Under the pieces are notes generated by a model. That model saw only the letters and a program-made list of their open reading frames with translations. It did no database searches and was not told the origin of the DNA. The position numbers and the translations under genes were made by a program. Shown here one piece after another: positions 1-5,727 of a stretch of 5,734 nucleotides of DNA. Source of the stretch: Hyphomicrobiaceae bacterium (lineage in GTDB: Bacteria > Pseudomonadota > Alphaproteobacteria > Rhizobiales > Hyphomicrobiaceae); assembly GCA_020442225.1 (NCBI GenBank), contig JAGRKR010000107.1:1-5734 (forward strand). The letters run 5' to 3'. Every line of letters starts with the position of its first letter. Position 1 is the first letter of the stretch.

Positions 1-905
1 TCGATCCATTCCTTGGGAGCCTGGTGGGGTGCATGGTTGGCGCCAGGGTTGAACCACATGAAGAAGGGCTTGGAGGGGTTGGACGCGTTCTTGTTGCGGA
101 GCATTTCGATTGCCTGATCCGCGAGGTCCTTGGACAGGTGATAACCGTCCTCGGGCATGTAAGGCTGGGTGATGAAATCGTTGTCCTTGACCAGGAACGG
201 GTACCACTGGTTGGTCTCGCCGCCAAGGAAGCCGTAGAAGCGGTCCCACCCCTTCTGCAGCGGCCATTCGCCGCGATACCCGCCCGGCGCCACGTCAACT
301 TCCGGCACGTTGTGGTTCTTGCCGAGCCATAAGGTGGCGTAGCCATTGGCCTGCAACACTTCGGCAATGGTCGTTACCTCTTTGGGAAAGCGAGTGCTGT
401 AGCCCGGGAATCCCTCCGCACCTTCGGCGACATTGGCATACCCGTTCATCCAGTGGGTGCGGCCTGTCTGCAACGTCGAGCGTGTCGGCGAGCACAAGGA
501 GGTGGTATGCCAATTGGTGTAGGTCAACCCGTCGGCGGCAAGGCCGTCCAGCGTCGGCATTTCGAGGCGGCCGCCGTAGGGCGACCAGGCCGCTTGGCCC
601 GTGTCGTCATAGAGTATGAAGAGGATATTGGGGGCTCCTTTGGGCGCCTGCGGGGGAATGAAGGGCTTCCAGTCCGGTTTGGAATCCCGGACGTCGAGTT
701 CGATCTTGCCCTGGAAGCCGCGCATCAACGCCGCCTCATCGGGCGTCTTGAATTCTTGTCCCGGGTTGCCGGCCGTTTGGGCGATCGCCACGCCCGTGCC
801 GAGCAGGGTGAAAGCCGCGACCGCAGCCACCGCGCGGAACGCCCGACCAATGTCCGTTGGATCGTTCATGTGGCAGCCGTTGATGTGTACAGGTCTTCTT
901 TGCAT
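1..905 (-). CDS. Exported arylsulfatase, N-terminal part (runs off window start)
   Basis: Sulfatase (PF00884, alkaline-phosphatase superfamily) that should hydrolyse sulfate esters in the periplasm. The window holds 301 complete codons, ending ...APKEWI; the C-terminus is missing. From the ATG at 905, an Ala/Leu-rich signal segment ends near GVAIAQT (about residues 40-44). The metal-binding pair Asp100-Asp101 lies in ILYDDTG. The modification motif is C138-S-P-T-R142, where Cys138 would be converted to formylglycine. Lys196 and His198 (GKNHN) match the spacing of the Pseudomonas arylsulfatase K113/H115 pair, and His291 (GANHAPH) fits a further active-site histidine. The wording of these motifs resembles long (roughly 780-residue) bacterial arylsulfatases, from memory. 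Start: the ATG at 905 has AGGAAGGA 9 bases upstream, while the in-frame ATG at 869 has no ribosome binding site but gives a more typical signal peptide. It is transcribed away from the sensor kinase. No formylglycine-generating enzyme is visible in the window. Confidence 0.93.
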   Translation of the reverse strand, partial: MQRRPVHINGCHMNDPTDIGRAFRAVAAVAAFTLLGTGVAIAQTAGNPGQEFKTPDEAALMRGFQGKIELDVRDSKPDWKPFIPPQAPKGAPNILFILYDDTGQAAWSPYGGRLEMPTLDGLAADGLTYTNWHTTSLCSPTRSTLQTGRTHWMNGYANVAEGAEGFPGYSTRFPKEVTTIAEVLQANGYATLWLGKNHNVPEVDVAPGGYRGEWPLQKGWDRFYGFLGGETNQWYPFLVKDNDFITQPYMPEDGYHLSKDLADQAIEMLRNKNASNPSKPFFMWFNPGANHAPHQAPKEWI

Positions 906-914
906 GGGGATCGG

Positions 915-922
915 TCCTTCCT
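915..922 (-). promoter_or_regulatory. Ribosome binding site of the arylsulfatase
   Basis: On the minus strand this reads AGGAAGGA, a near-ideal Shine-Dalgarno sequence, 9 bases before the ATG at 905. It decides the start in favour of 905 over the in-frame ATG at 869, which is preceded by CGGCTGCCAC with no purine-rich match. Confidence 0.7.
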
Positions 923-1063
923 CTCTGGTCTGATGTCTTGCCCCTCGGGTGGAGGGAGGGTGTCTGCGCATCTCAGGAGGAGTATCGGTACACAACGCGC
1001 ACTCGCGCCCCCTTTTCGCGTCTGGCCGGGCCGCTGGGAGGCCAGCACCGATGTCACGCCAGT

Positions 1064-1077
1064 CACTTGCGCAAGTG
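1064..1077. promoter_or_regulatory. Perfect 14-bp palindrome in the divergent control region (candidate operator)
   Basis: CACTTGCGCAAGTG is its own reverse complement over all 14 bases. It lies between the divergent sulfatase and sensor-kinase genes, about 40-75 bases before the possible kinase starts. The motif TTGCG recurs at 1079-1083, immediately downstream. A dimeric regulator could bind here, and the FixJ-like protein encoded downstream is a natural candidate, but the binding protein is a guess. A weak promoter-like pair (TTGCGA at 1079-1084 and TATCAA at 1100-1105, 15-base spacer) follows it. Confidence 0.45.
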
Positions 1078-1115
1078 CTTGCGATCTATGGGACCACTGT
1101 ATCAATCTAGGCCGC

Positions 1116-2999
1116 GTGATTGTATTGGACCGAGGACCTAGATCGAGGCCTGTGCGGCCTCACCAGCGGCGCTGGCGGCCAGCCGCAGTCGTGGCGGCAC
1201 TGCTTGCGTTGGCCAGCACTGATCTTTACGCCGATACTGCGGCGCGTCGGTTTCTGGTGATCTACGAGGACAGTAGCACGCTCCCCGCAAATGTCGGGAT
1301 TGCAGAGGGGATAGCGTCGCGCTTCGCCGAGGTCCCGCTTACGGAGCGTGAAATCCACAACGTGTACCTCGACACATTGCGGTTTCCCGAAATGGCACGG
1401 TCCGAAGCACTGCTTCGCGTTCTTGAGACCAAGTTTCTTGATTCGGAAATCGATGTGGTGATGGCTGTCGGGGGCGCGGCGTTATCCTTCGCGCTCGATC
1501 ACAGGGCGGAATTGGCGCCCAACGCACCCATCATCTTCGGGGGGATCGACCGGGACACACTGGGCAATTGGACACGCGAACCGTCCGTCGGCGGCGTGCT
1601 CCAGTTCCTGGACGCCGGCAAGACCTTGGAGTTCGCCAAGACTTTGCAACCCGACGCCCGTCAGATCGTCGTCATGTCCGGGAGCGCAAAGTTCGATCGG
1701 GACTGGGCCGCATCGGTACGACACAAAATTGGAGCCGAGTTCCTCGAGACCCCTGTCACATATGTTTCGGACCTCTCGCTGGAGGGCTTCATAGAAACGG
1801 CGCGCAACCTCGATCCCGACACGATCGTTCTGATCCTGACGATCCTCATCGACTCGCAGGGGCGTCAGTTCATTCCGCGCGAGGCGGCTGCGGAAATCGC
1901 GAAGAGCTCCAGTGCACCGACCTACGGAATGTTCAACACGTTTGTTGAAGCCGGCGCTCTGGGTGGTCGGGTCACCACGTTTCCGGAAATCGGTCGGGCT
2001 CTGGCCGAACAGGCCCTCGCAGCGGTCGCCGAGGGGAGCGCCGGCGATCTGCCGATCGTCGAACTCCCTGCGACCAACGTCGTCAACTGGCCGGAGCTGG
2101 CCCGCTTCGGCATCGACACCTCCCTCGTTCCTGCCAACGCGAGGCGCCTCTACTACGATCCTCCCGTGTGGCAGCGATACCGGCGCGAGATTTCCATCGC
2201 GTTCCTCGTGCTGTTGCTCCAGACGGCGACCATTGCCGCCCTTCTTGTGGGAATGCACCGCAGAAAGCGGCTGACGACCGAGCTGGAGCTGGGCCGGCGA
2301 GAGCTTGCGCATGCGGCGCGCAGCGCGCAGCTGGGTCAGCTCTCTGGCGCCATTGCGCACGAACTCAACCAGCCCCTCACCGCCATTCTCTCGAATGCTC
2401 AGGCCGCAGCACGCACGCTCAGGTCCGACGAGCCCGACCTGTCCGAGCTCTCGGAGATCCTGTCGGATATCGTCGACGACGACCGGCGGGCGGCCGCCAT
2501 CATCCGTCAGCTCCGGCGGCTGATGAAGGAAGGAGAAGTCGAGTTCGAGATGATCGATCTAGACGAGGTGGTCGCCTCCACGCTCGATCTGTCGCATAGC
2601 GAACTGGTCGCACGCCGGACTGAGGTCCAATTCAAACGGAGTGGAGAGCGGCTCGCGATCCACGGCAACATGACCCAGCTTCAGCAGGTCGTGCTCAACC
2701 TCCTGCTCAACGCGGCGGACGCGATGAAGGACCTGGCGCCGGCGGAGCGGCATGTGCTGGTCGAGACAAGTGCCGTTGGCGAGGCGACATGCCAGCTGGC
2801 CGTGTCCGACCGTGGGCCGGGCCTGTCGGAGCAAGAGGCCGAAGGCGTCTTCAAACCCTTCGTCACATCGAAATGCGACGGCCTTGGCCTCGGGCTGTCG
2901 ATCTGCCGTTCCATCGCGAAAGCGCACGGCGGTACGCTGGCTTTCGATCACGGAGCGCCATCGGGCGCGCGTATCGTCCTCACACTTCCAAGGCCCTAG
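1116..2999 (+). CDS. Membrane sensor histidine kinase with a periplasmic ABC-substrate-binding-like sensor domain
   Basis: Two-component sensor, 627 residues from the GTG at 1116. Order of parts: basic N-terminus and hydrophobic signal segment ending near LYA|DT (residue 39); a PF04392-like periplasmic binding fold (about 45-345; note IVVMSGSAKFD and APIIFGGIDRD); one clear transmembrane helix (about 359-380); a short helical linker; a HisKA domain with the H-box AIAHELNQPLTAI (phosphorylated His415); and a HATPase_c domain with N-box Asn532 (LLLNAADAM), G1 box Asp565 (SDRGPG), F-box (PFVTSK) and G2 box GLGLGL (589-594). Every catalytic box is present, so it should be an active kinase. The H-box is of the FixL/DctB type. 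The ligand is unknown; proteins with this binding fold take up small organic solutes. There is no ATG near the N-terminus. The GTG at 1152 (615 residues) gives a tidier signal peptide and has GAGG just upstream, so it may be the true start. The frame stays open upstream to 453, but that part is antisense to the sulfatase. The stop is 8 bases before the response regulator. Confidence 0.92.
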   Translation: MIVLDRGPRSRPVRPHQRRWRPAAVVAALLALASTDLYADTAARRFLVIYEDSSTLPANVGIAEGIASRFAEVPLTEREIHNVYLDTLRFPEMARSEALLRVLETKFLDSEIDVVMAVGGAALSFALDHRAELAPNAPIIFGGIDRDTLGNWTREPSVGGVLQFLDAGKTLEFAKTLQPDARQIVVMSGSAKFDRDWAASVRHKIGAEFLETPVTYVSDLSLEGFIETARNLDPDTIVLILTILIDSQGRQFIPREAAAEIAKSSSAPTYGMFNTFVEAGALGGRVTTFPEIGRALAEQALAAVAEGSAGDLPIVELPATNVVNWPELARFGIDTSLVPANARRLYYDPPVWQRYRREISIAFLVLLLQTATIAALLVGMHRRKRLTTELELGRRELAHAARSAQLGQLSGAIAHELNQPLTAILSNAQAAARTLRSDEPDLSELSEILSDIVDDDRRAAAIIRQLRRLMKEGEVEFEMIDLDEVVASTLDLSHSELVARRTEVQFKRSGERLAIHGNMTQLQQVVLNLLLNAADAMKDLAPAERHVLVETSAVGEATCQLAVSDRGPGLSEQEAEGVFKPFVTSKCDGLGLGLSICRSIAKAHGGTLAFDHGAPSGARIVLTLPRP

Positions 3000-3007
3000 G
3001 GTTTCCC

Positions 3008-3631
3008 ATGTCCGAGCGACCGACCATCCATATCGTCGATGACGACCCGTCCATCCGAAAGAGTCTCGCGAGACTGGTCGGGAGTGTGGGGTATCGATGC
3101 GTCGGCTATGGCAGCGCGGAGGACTTCCTTCGGGATGTCGATGCGGACGCGTCGGGCTGCGTCGTCATTGATCTCGAACTTCCCGATATGGACGGCTTCG
3201 GCCTCCACGACGCGCTGTCGTCCGGCCCTTGTGCGCTCCCGGCCATCTTTCTCACGGGTACCGGCGACATCCCGGCTAGCGTGCGCGCGATGAAGGCCGG
3301 GGCCGTCGATTTCCTCGCCAAGCCGGTGGAGGACGAGGTTCTCCTGGAAACGATCGAGGAGGCGCTGGCGCGGAACGCCGCCACGCGGGCCTCCCTTGCC
3401 GCGAGCGACGACCTGCGTTACCGCCTGGTGACGCTTACGCCGAGAGAACGGCAAGTTCTCGACCTCGTCGTGCTCGGGCGTCAGAGCAAGGAGATCGCGG
3501 CCGAGCTCGGCACGGCCGTGAAGACGATAAAGGTCCATCGCGCCAGCATGATGCAAAAGATGGGCATGCCCAACCTCGCCTACCTCGTACGCGCCATGGT
3601 GGAGTTCCGCTCGAAGGACGAAGGCCTCTGA
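3008..3631 (+). CDS. FixJ/NarL-type response regulator (receiver + LuxR/GerE DNA-binding domain)
   Basis: Cytoplasmic transcription factor of 207 residues, expected to be the partner of the upstream kinase. The receiver domain (about 5-120) has the acidic cluster VDDD near the N-terminus, phosphoacceptor Asp55 (VIDLELPDMDG), Thr83 (FLTGTGD) and Lys105 (FLAKPV), all the conserved switch residues. The C-terminal GerE domain (about 143-200) begins LTPRERQVLDLVV and contains the helix-turn-helix KEIAAELGTAVKTIKVHR. Length and layout match FixJ-family regulators. The ATG lies 8 bases after the kinase stop, with a modest AGGG ribosome binding site that overlaps that stop codon, so the two genes are surely co-transcribed and probably translationally coupled. 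The open frame extends upstream inside the kinase gene, but that extension has no receiver homology. Target genes are unknown; the divergent sulfatase or its own operon are the likeliest. I do not assign fixJ because the context is not nitrogen fixation. Confidence 0.94.
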   Translation: MSERPTIHIVDDDPSIRKSLARLVGSVGYRCVGYGSAEDFLRDVDADASGCVVIDLELPDMDGFGLHDALSSGPCALPAIFLTGTGDIPASVRAMKAGAVDFLAKPVEDEVLLETIEEALARNAATRASLAASDDLRYRLVTLTPRERQVLDLVVLGRQSKEIAAELGTAVKTIKVHRASMMQKMGMPNLAYLVRAMVEFRSKDEGL

Positions 3632-3690
3632 GGCGCCGGTAGGTCTTCGGCCCAATGGTGCGCCGCTCGCCATTCGTTTATGTCCGGAAC

Positions 3691-4089
3691 ATGGAAACGG
3701 CTGCCCATCTCGTCGCGATCGTCGATGACGACGCGAGCGTTCTGCGCGCACTCGGAAGAGTGGTTCGTTCACTCGGCTACGAGACTCTGGCCTATGGAAC
3801 GGGAGAAGCCCTTCTCAGCGGCCTCGACACGCAAGTCCCAAATTGCGCCATCCTCGATCAGCATTTGCCCGGCCTGACCGGTCTCGAGATCTTCGAGGCG
3901 CTCAAAGCATCGGGCGAGGCGGTCCCCGCGATCATTGTCACGGCTAATGACGAGAGTGGACTGGGCGAGCGCTGCCTAGCGGCAGGGATCGCTGCCTACA
4001 TCCTGAAACCGGTCGATGAAGAGGCGCTGAAGGCTGCGTTGGAGAAAGCCTGCGGCCCGAAGAACAGTGCCCGTGATGTGACTTTCTAG
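3691..4089 (+). CDS. Stand-alone receiver-domain response regulator (CheY-like)
   Basis: A single receiver domain of 132 residues with no output domain. It has the acidic cluster IVDDD, phosphoacceptor Asp56 (AILDQHLPG), Thr84 (IIVTAND) and Lys106 (YILKPVD), so it should accept phosphate. After the domain only a short tail (GPKNSARDVTF) remains. It is the third gene of the kinase operon, 59 bases after the FixJ-like gene. Its receiver resembles that of its neighbour, suggesting duplication followed by loss of the DNA-binding part, though divergence is large. Possible roles are a phosphate sink for the kinase, a competitor of the FixJ-like protein, or a carrier to another histidine protein. 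The ATG at 3691 was chosen because the domain starts right after it. An in-frame ATG at 3655 would add 12 residues (MVRRSPFVYVRN) that lie outside the fold; ribosome binding sites are weak for both. Confidence 0.87.
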   Translation: METAAHLVAIVDDDASVLRALGRVVRSLGYETLAYGTGEALLSGLDTQVPNCAILDQHLPGLTGLEIFEALKASGEAVPAIIVTANDESGLGERCLAAGIAAYILKPVDEEALKAALEKACGPKNSARDVTF

Positions 4090-4154
4090 CAGACCTCGAG
4101 CGGAAGAGGAGCAGCAGCGGTACGGACGGGGATCCGCTTGGCCCGGTTGTGAAA

Positions 4155-4371
4155 GTGCGCTCATGGCAGCGCCTGTGCCCACCTCAACCTCCATCTTCCT
4201 GGTCCGTTCGACCGCGAAGGCTAACGTCTCGCGTACGAGGTCGCCATCGGCCTGCTGCCTGACCCACTGTATCTGCGCGGCTGTCTCGCCGGTCAACGTC
4301 GGAGCCGCTTTTCGTTCTGGGTGCGGCAAGGCAGAGATGGGGTTGTCTAATCGCTTTTCTCGCGTCAAGCG
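4155..4371 (-). pseudogene. Degenerate N-terminal remnant of an IS256/Mutator-family transposase
   Basis: The minus-strand frame from about 4371 down to 4155 encodes a stretch (WVRQQADGDLVRETLAFAVE, then RTRKMEVEVGTGAA) that I recognise as the start of IS256-type transposases, whose usual wording is close to QADGDLVREMLAFAAERLMELEVEGLTGAA. At the point where the family continues with AAHGER, the DNA seems to have lost bases: the reading frame shifts and homology ends near 4150. No ATG starts the frame; a stop codon lies directly upstream at 4374-4372 and the first possible start is TTG at 4368. All DDE catalytic residues would be in the missing part, so the fragment cannot be active. The call is made from memory of the family, not from an alignment. 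The same frame continues into the receiver gene on the other strand, but that part is a shadow. Confidence 0.55.
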
Positions 4372-4498
4372 CTACTCGCCTGAATGCGTGCCTGCCGGAT
4401 GCATGGTTGTCTCCGCGGTCGGCATTGGCCGCCGCATGTTGGGCGTCGCGGGAAGAGCCTTCAATGTGGATGACGCACTCTGTCTCACCGACGGTGCA

Positions 4499-4505
4499 AC
4501 CCCAT
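4499..4505. repeat. ACCCCAT direct repeat, copy 1 (possible IS110 right boundary)
   Basis: Seven bases identical to the last seven of the window. IS110 elements are flanked by a short repeated core rather than inverted repeats, so this is a candidate right edge. A match of this length can arise by chance. Confidence 0.35.
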
Positions 4506-4525
4506 CAACGGAATGGCCCGGCCCA

Positions 4526-4567
4526 CGTCCCGGCAGGGACGCCTCCAGCGTTCGGAACCCGAACGCT
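4526..4567. repeat. Two tandem perfect hairpins just after the transposase stop
   Basis: The first (minus-strand order) has 9-bp arms AGCGTTCGG at 4547-4555 and CCGAACGCT at 4559-4567 around a 3-base loop, starting 13 bases after the stop codon. The second has 6-bp arms CGTCCC (4526-4531) and GGGACG (4536-4541) around GGCA. Neither is followed by a T-run in either direction, so they are not textbook intrinsic terminators. They could limit transcription, protect the mRNA end, or be a structural part of the element's right end. A competing pairing of CCAGCG (4545-4550) with CGCTGG (4571-4576) overlaps the first. Confidence 0.6.
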
Positions 4568-4579
4568 ATCCGCTGGATG

Positions 4580-5605
4580 TCAGGTTGCGGCTCCTGGTTG
4601 CGGCTCGAAGACCTCGCCGGTCTTGAGCATCGCATGCATGATCACCGCCAGTTTGCGTGCCACCGCAACAGCGGCCCGCTTGAAGCCGATCCTTTCGCGC
4701 AGCTTGAGCCCCCATGTGCGCAGGTTGCTCTCGGCCCGGACGCGGGTCAGGATGATCGCCGCAGCCTCGTAGAGCAGCCAGCGCAGATGCCGGTCGCCGC
4801 GACGAGAGATATGGCCGTCATAGTCGACCTCTCCGGATTGGTAGCGGCGCGTTGTCAGGCCGACCCAGGCCCCGACGGAGCGTGAATTTCTGAAGTTGGC
4901 CGGGTCCTCGATGGCGGCGACGAACGAAGTCGCGGTGACCGCGCCGACGCCGGGGATCGACATGAGAAGGCGGCAATCGGTGCTCTGGCGTGCGGTTGCG
5001 ACGAGCCGTGTCCCGAGGCCCGCCAGCTGCGTGCGAAGGCTGCTCCAGGCCTCCAGCAACGGCAGGACGATGGCAGCGAGCTCCGCCTGACCAACGAGAA
5101 GGTCTCGGACACTCCGCTCGAATGTGCTTCCCTTGCCGGCCGGAACGAGCAGGCCGAATGTCTTCATGACGCCGCGGATCTGGTTTGAAAGCTGGGTGGT
5201 CATTCGGACCAGTTGGTTGCGTGCCCCGACGAGCGTGCGTGTCAGCATGCTGTTGAACCCTTTCACGCGCACCTCGCGAAAGAACCCGACCTCGGCAAGA
5301 TGTGCCAGACCGTCGGCATCGTTCGCGTCGGTCTTGTTGCGCGCCATGTCGAGCGCTGCCTTGGCATGACGCGCGTCAATGCAGATCGCCGGCAACCCTC
5401 TGGCGCTGAGCGCGTGATAGAACCACACGGACAGCGGGCCGGTCTCGAAAACGACACGCTTTACCGCCGGCGACCGTTTGCGAATGAGTGCCGCAATTTC
5501 CGTTGGGTCGGTGAGGCACTTCCCGCGCCAAACACGCTGACCTCCCCGCCGGATCGAAACGGTGGTCTCTTTCATCGATACGTCGAGGCCGATATAATCT
5601 TCCAT
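4580..5605 (-). CDS. IS110-family transposase (DEDD/RuvC-like, bridge-RNA-type recombinase)
   Basis: Intact 341-residue recombinase. The N-terminal RuvC-like DEDD domain (PF01548, about 1-160) begins EDYIGLDVS and shows Asp8, Glu54 (VFETGP), Asp93 and Asp96 (KTDANDADGLA), with the last two spaced as in IS621. The C-terminal Transposase_20 domain (PF02371, about 210-300) contains LLMSIPGVGAVTATSFVAA, then AWVGLTTRRYQSGE and GHISRRGDRHLRWLLYEAA. Ser267 in that last motif is probably the conserved nucleophilic serine of the family. Members use a structured RNA from the element's own non-coding end to choose donor and target DNA. Start: the ATG at 5605 has AAGGGAG 7 bases upstream; the frame could begin at an ATG at 5662 (19 more residues), but that segment forms part of the structured leader and precedes the conserved start of the protein. 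The stop TGA is at 4582-4580. Confidence 0.95.
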   Translation of the reverse strand: MEDYIGLDVSMKETTVSIRRGGQRVWRGKCLTDPTEIAALIRKRSPAVKRVVFETGPLSVWFYHALSARGLPAICIDARHAKAALDMARNKTDANDADGLAHLAEVGFFREVRVKGFNSMLTRTLVGARNQLVRMTTQLSNQIRGVMKTFGLLVPAGKGSTFERSVRDLLVGQAELAAIVLPLLEAWSSLRTQLAGLGTRLVATARQSTDCRLLMSIPGVGAVTATSFVAAIEDPANFRNSRSVGAWVGLTTRRYQSGEVDYDGHISRRGDRHLRWLLYEAAAIILTRVRAESNLRTWGLKLRERIGFKRAAVAVARKLAVIMHAMLKTGEVFEPQPGAAT

Positions 5606-5612
5606 GGCTGTT

Positions 5613-5619
5613 CTCCCTT
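5613..5619 (-). promoter_or_regulatory. Transposase ribosome binding site, lying inside a predicted stem
   Basis: On the minus strand this reads AAGGGAG, 7 bases before the transposase ATG at 5605. It settles the start at 5605 over 5662. The bases GGG of the site pair with CCC of an upstream segment in the leader hairpin, so the site is predicted to be hidden when the leader is folded. Confidence 0.65.
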
Positions 5620-5727
5620 CGATGCTTGGGCCCGGCAACCAGTCGTGAGCCCGTTTTTCCATCGTATCGGGGAACAGCCGCCCTCCGAGACCTTGAAGCG
5701 CCGTCGGGGCGACTCGCTCCCGCGATT

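Noticed and set aside
1022..1046. Hairpin CTGGCC / GGCCAG in the intergenic region as a terminator or riboswitch
   Set aside because: The 6-bp stem has no T-run on either strand and no known riboswitch core; the region is simply GC-rich.
453..1115. Upstream extension of the kinase reading frame on the plus strand
   Set aside because: It is antisense to the sulfatase and shows none of the kinase domains; the open frame is a product of high GC content.
1482..2360. Long 292-codon open frame on the minus strand
   Set aside because: It lies wholly opposite the sensor kinase, is Arg/Gly/Glu-rich as shadow frames are, and shows no family motif.
2996..3772. 258-codon open frame on the minus strand
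   Set aside because: It covers the FixJ-like gene antisense and its residues match no known fold.
4372..4635. 87-codon minus-strand open frame over the transposase end
   Set aside because: It overlaps the transposase in another frame and its product is low in information, without any recognised motif.
4163..4885. 240-codon plus-strand open frame after the regulator operon
   Set aside because: It overlaps the transposase antisense and the IS256 remnant antisense, is rich in Ser/Cys/Pro, and has no ribosome binding site.
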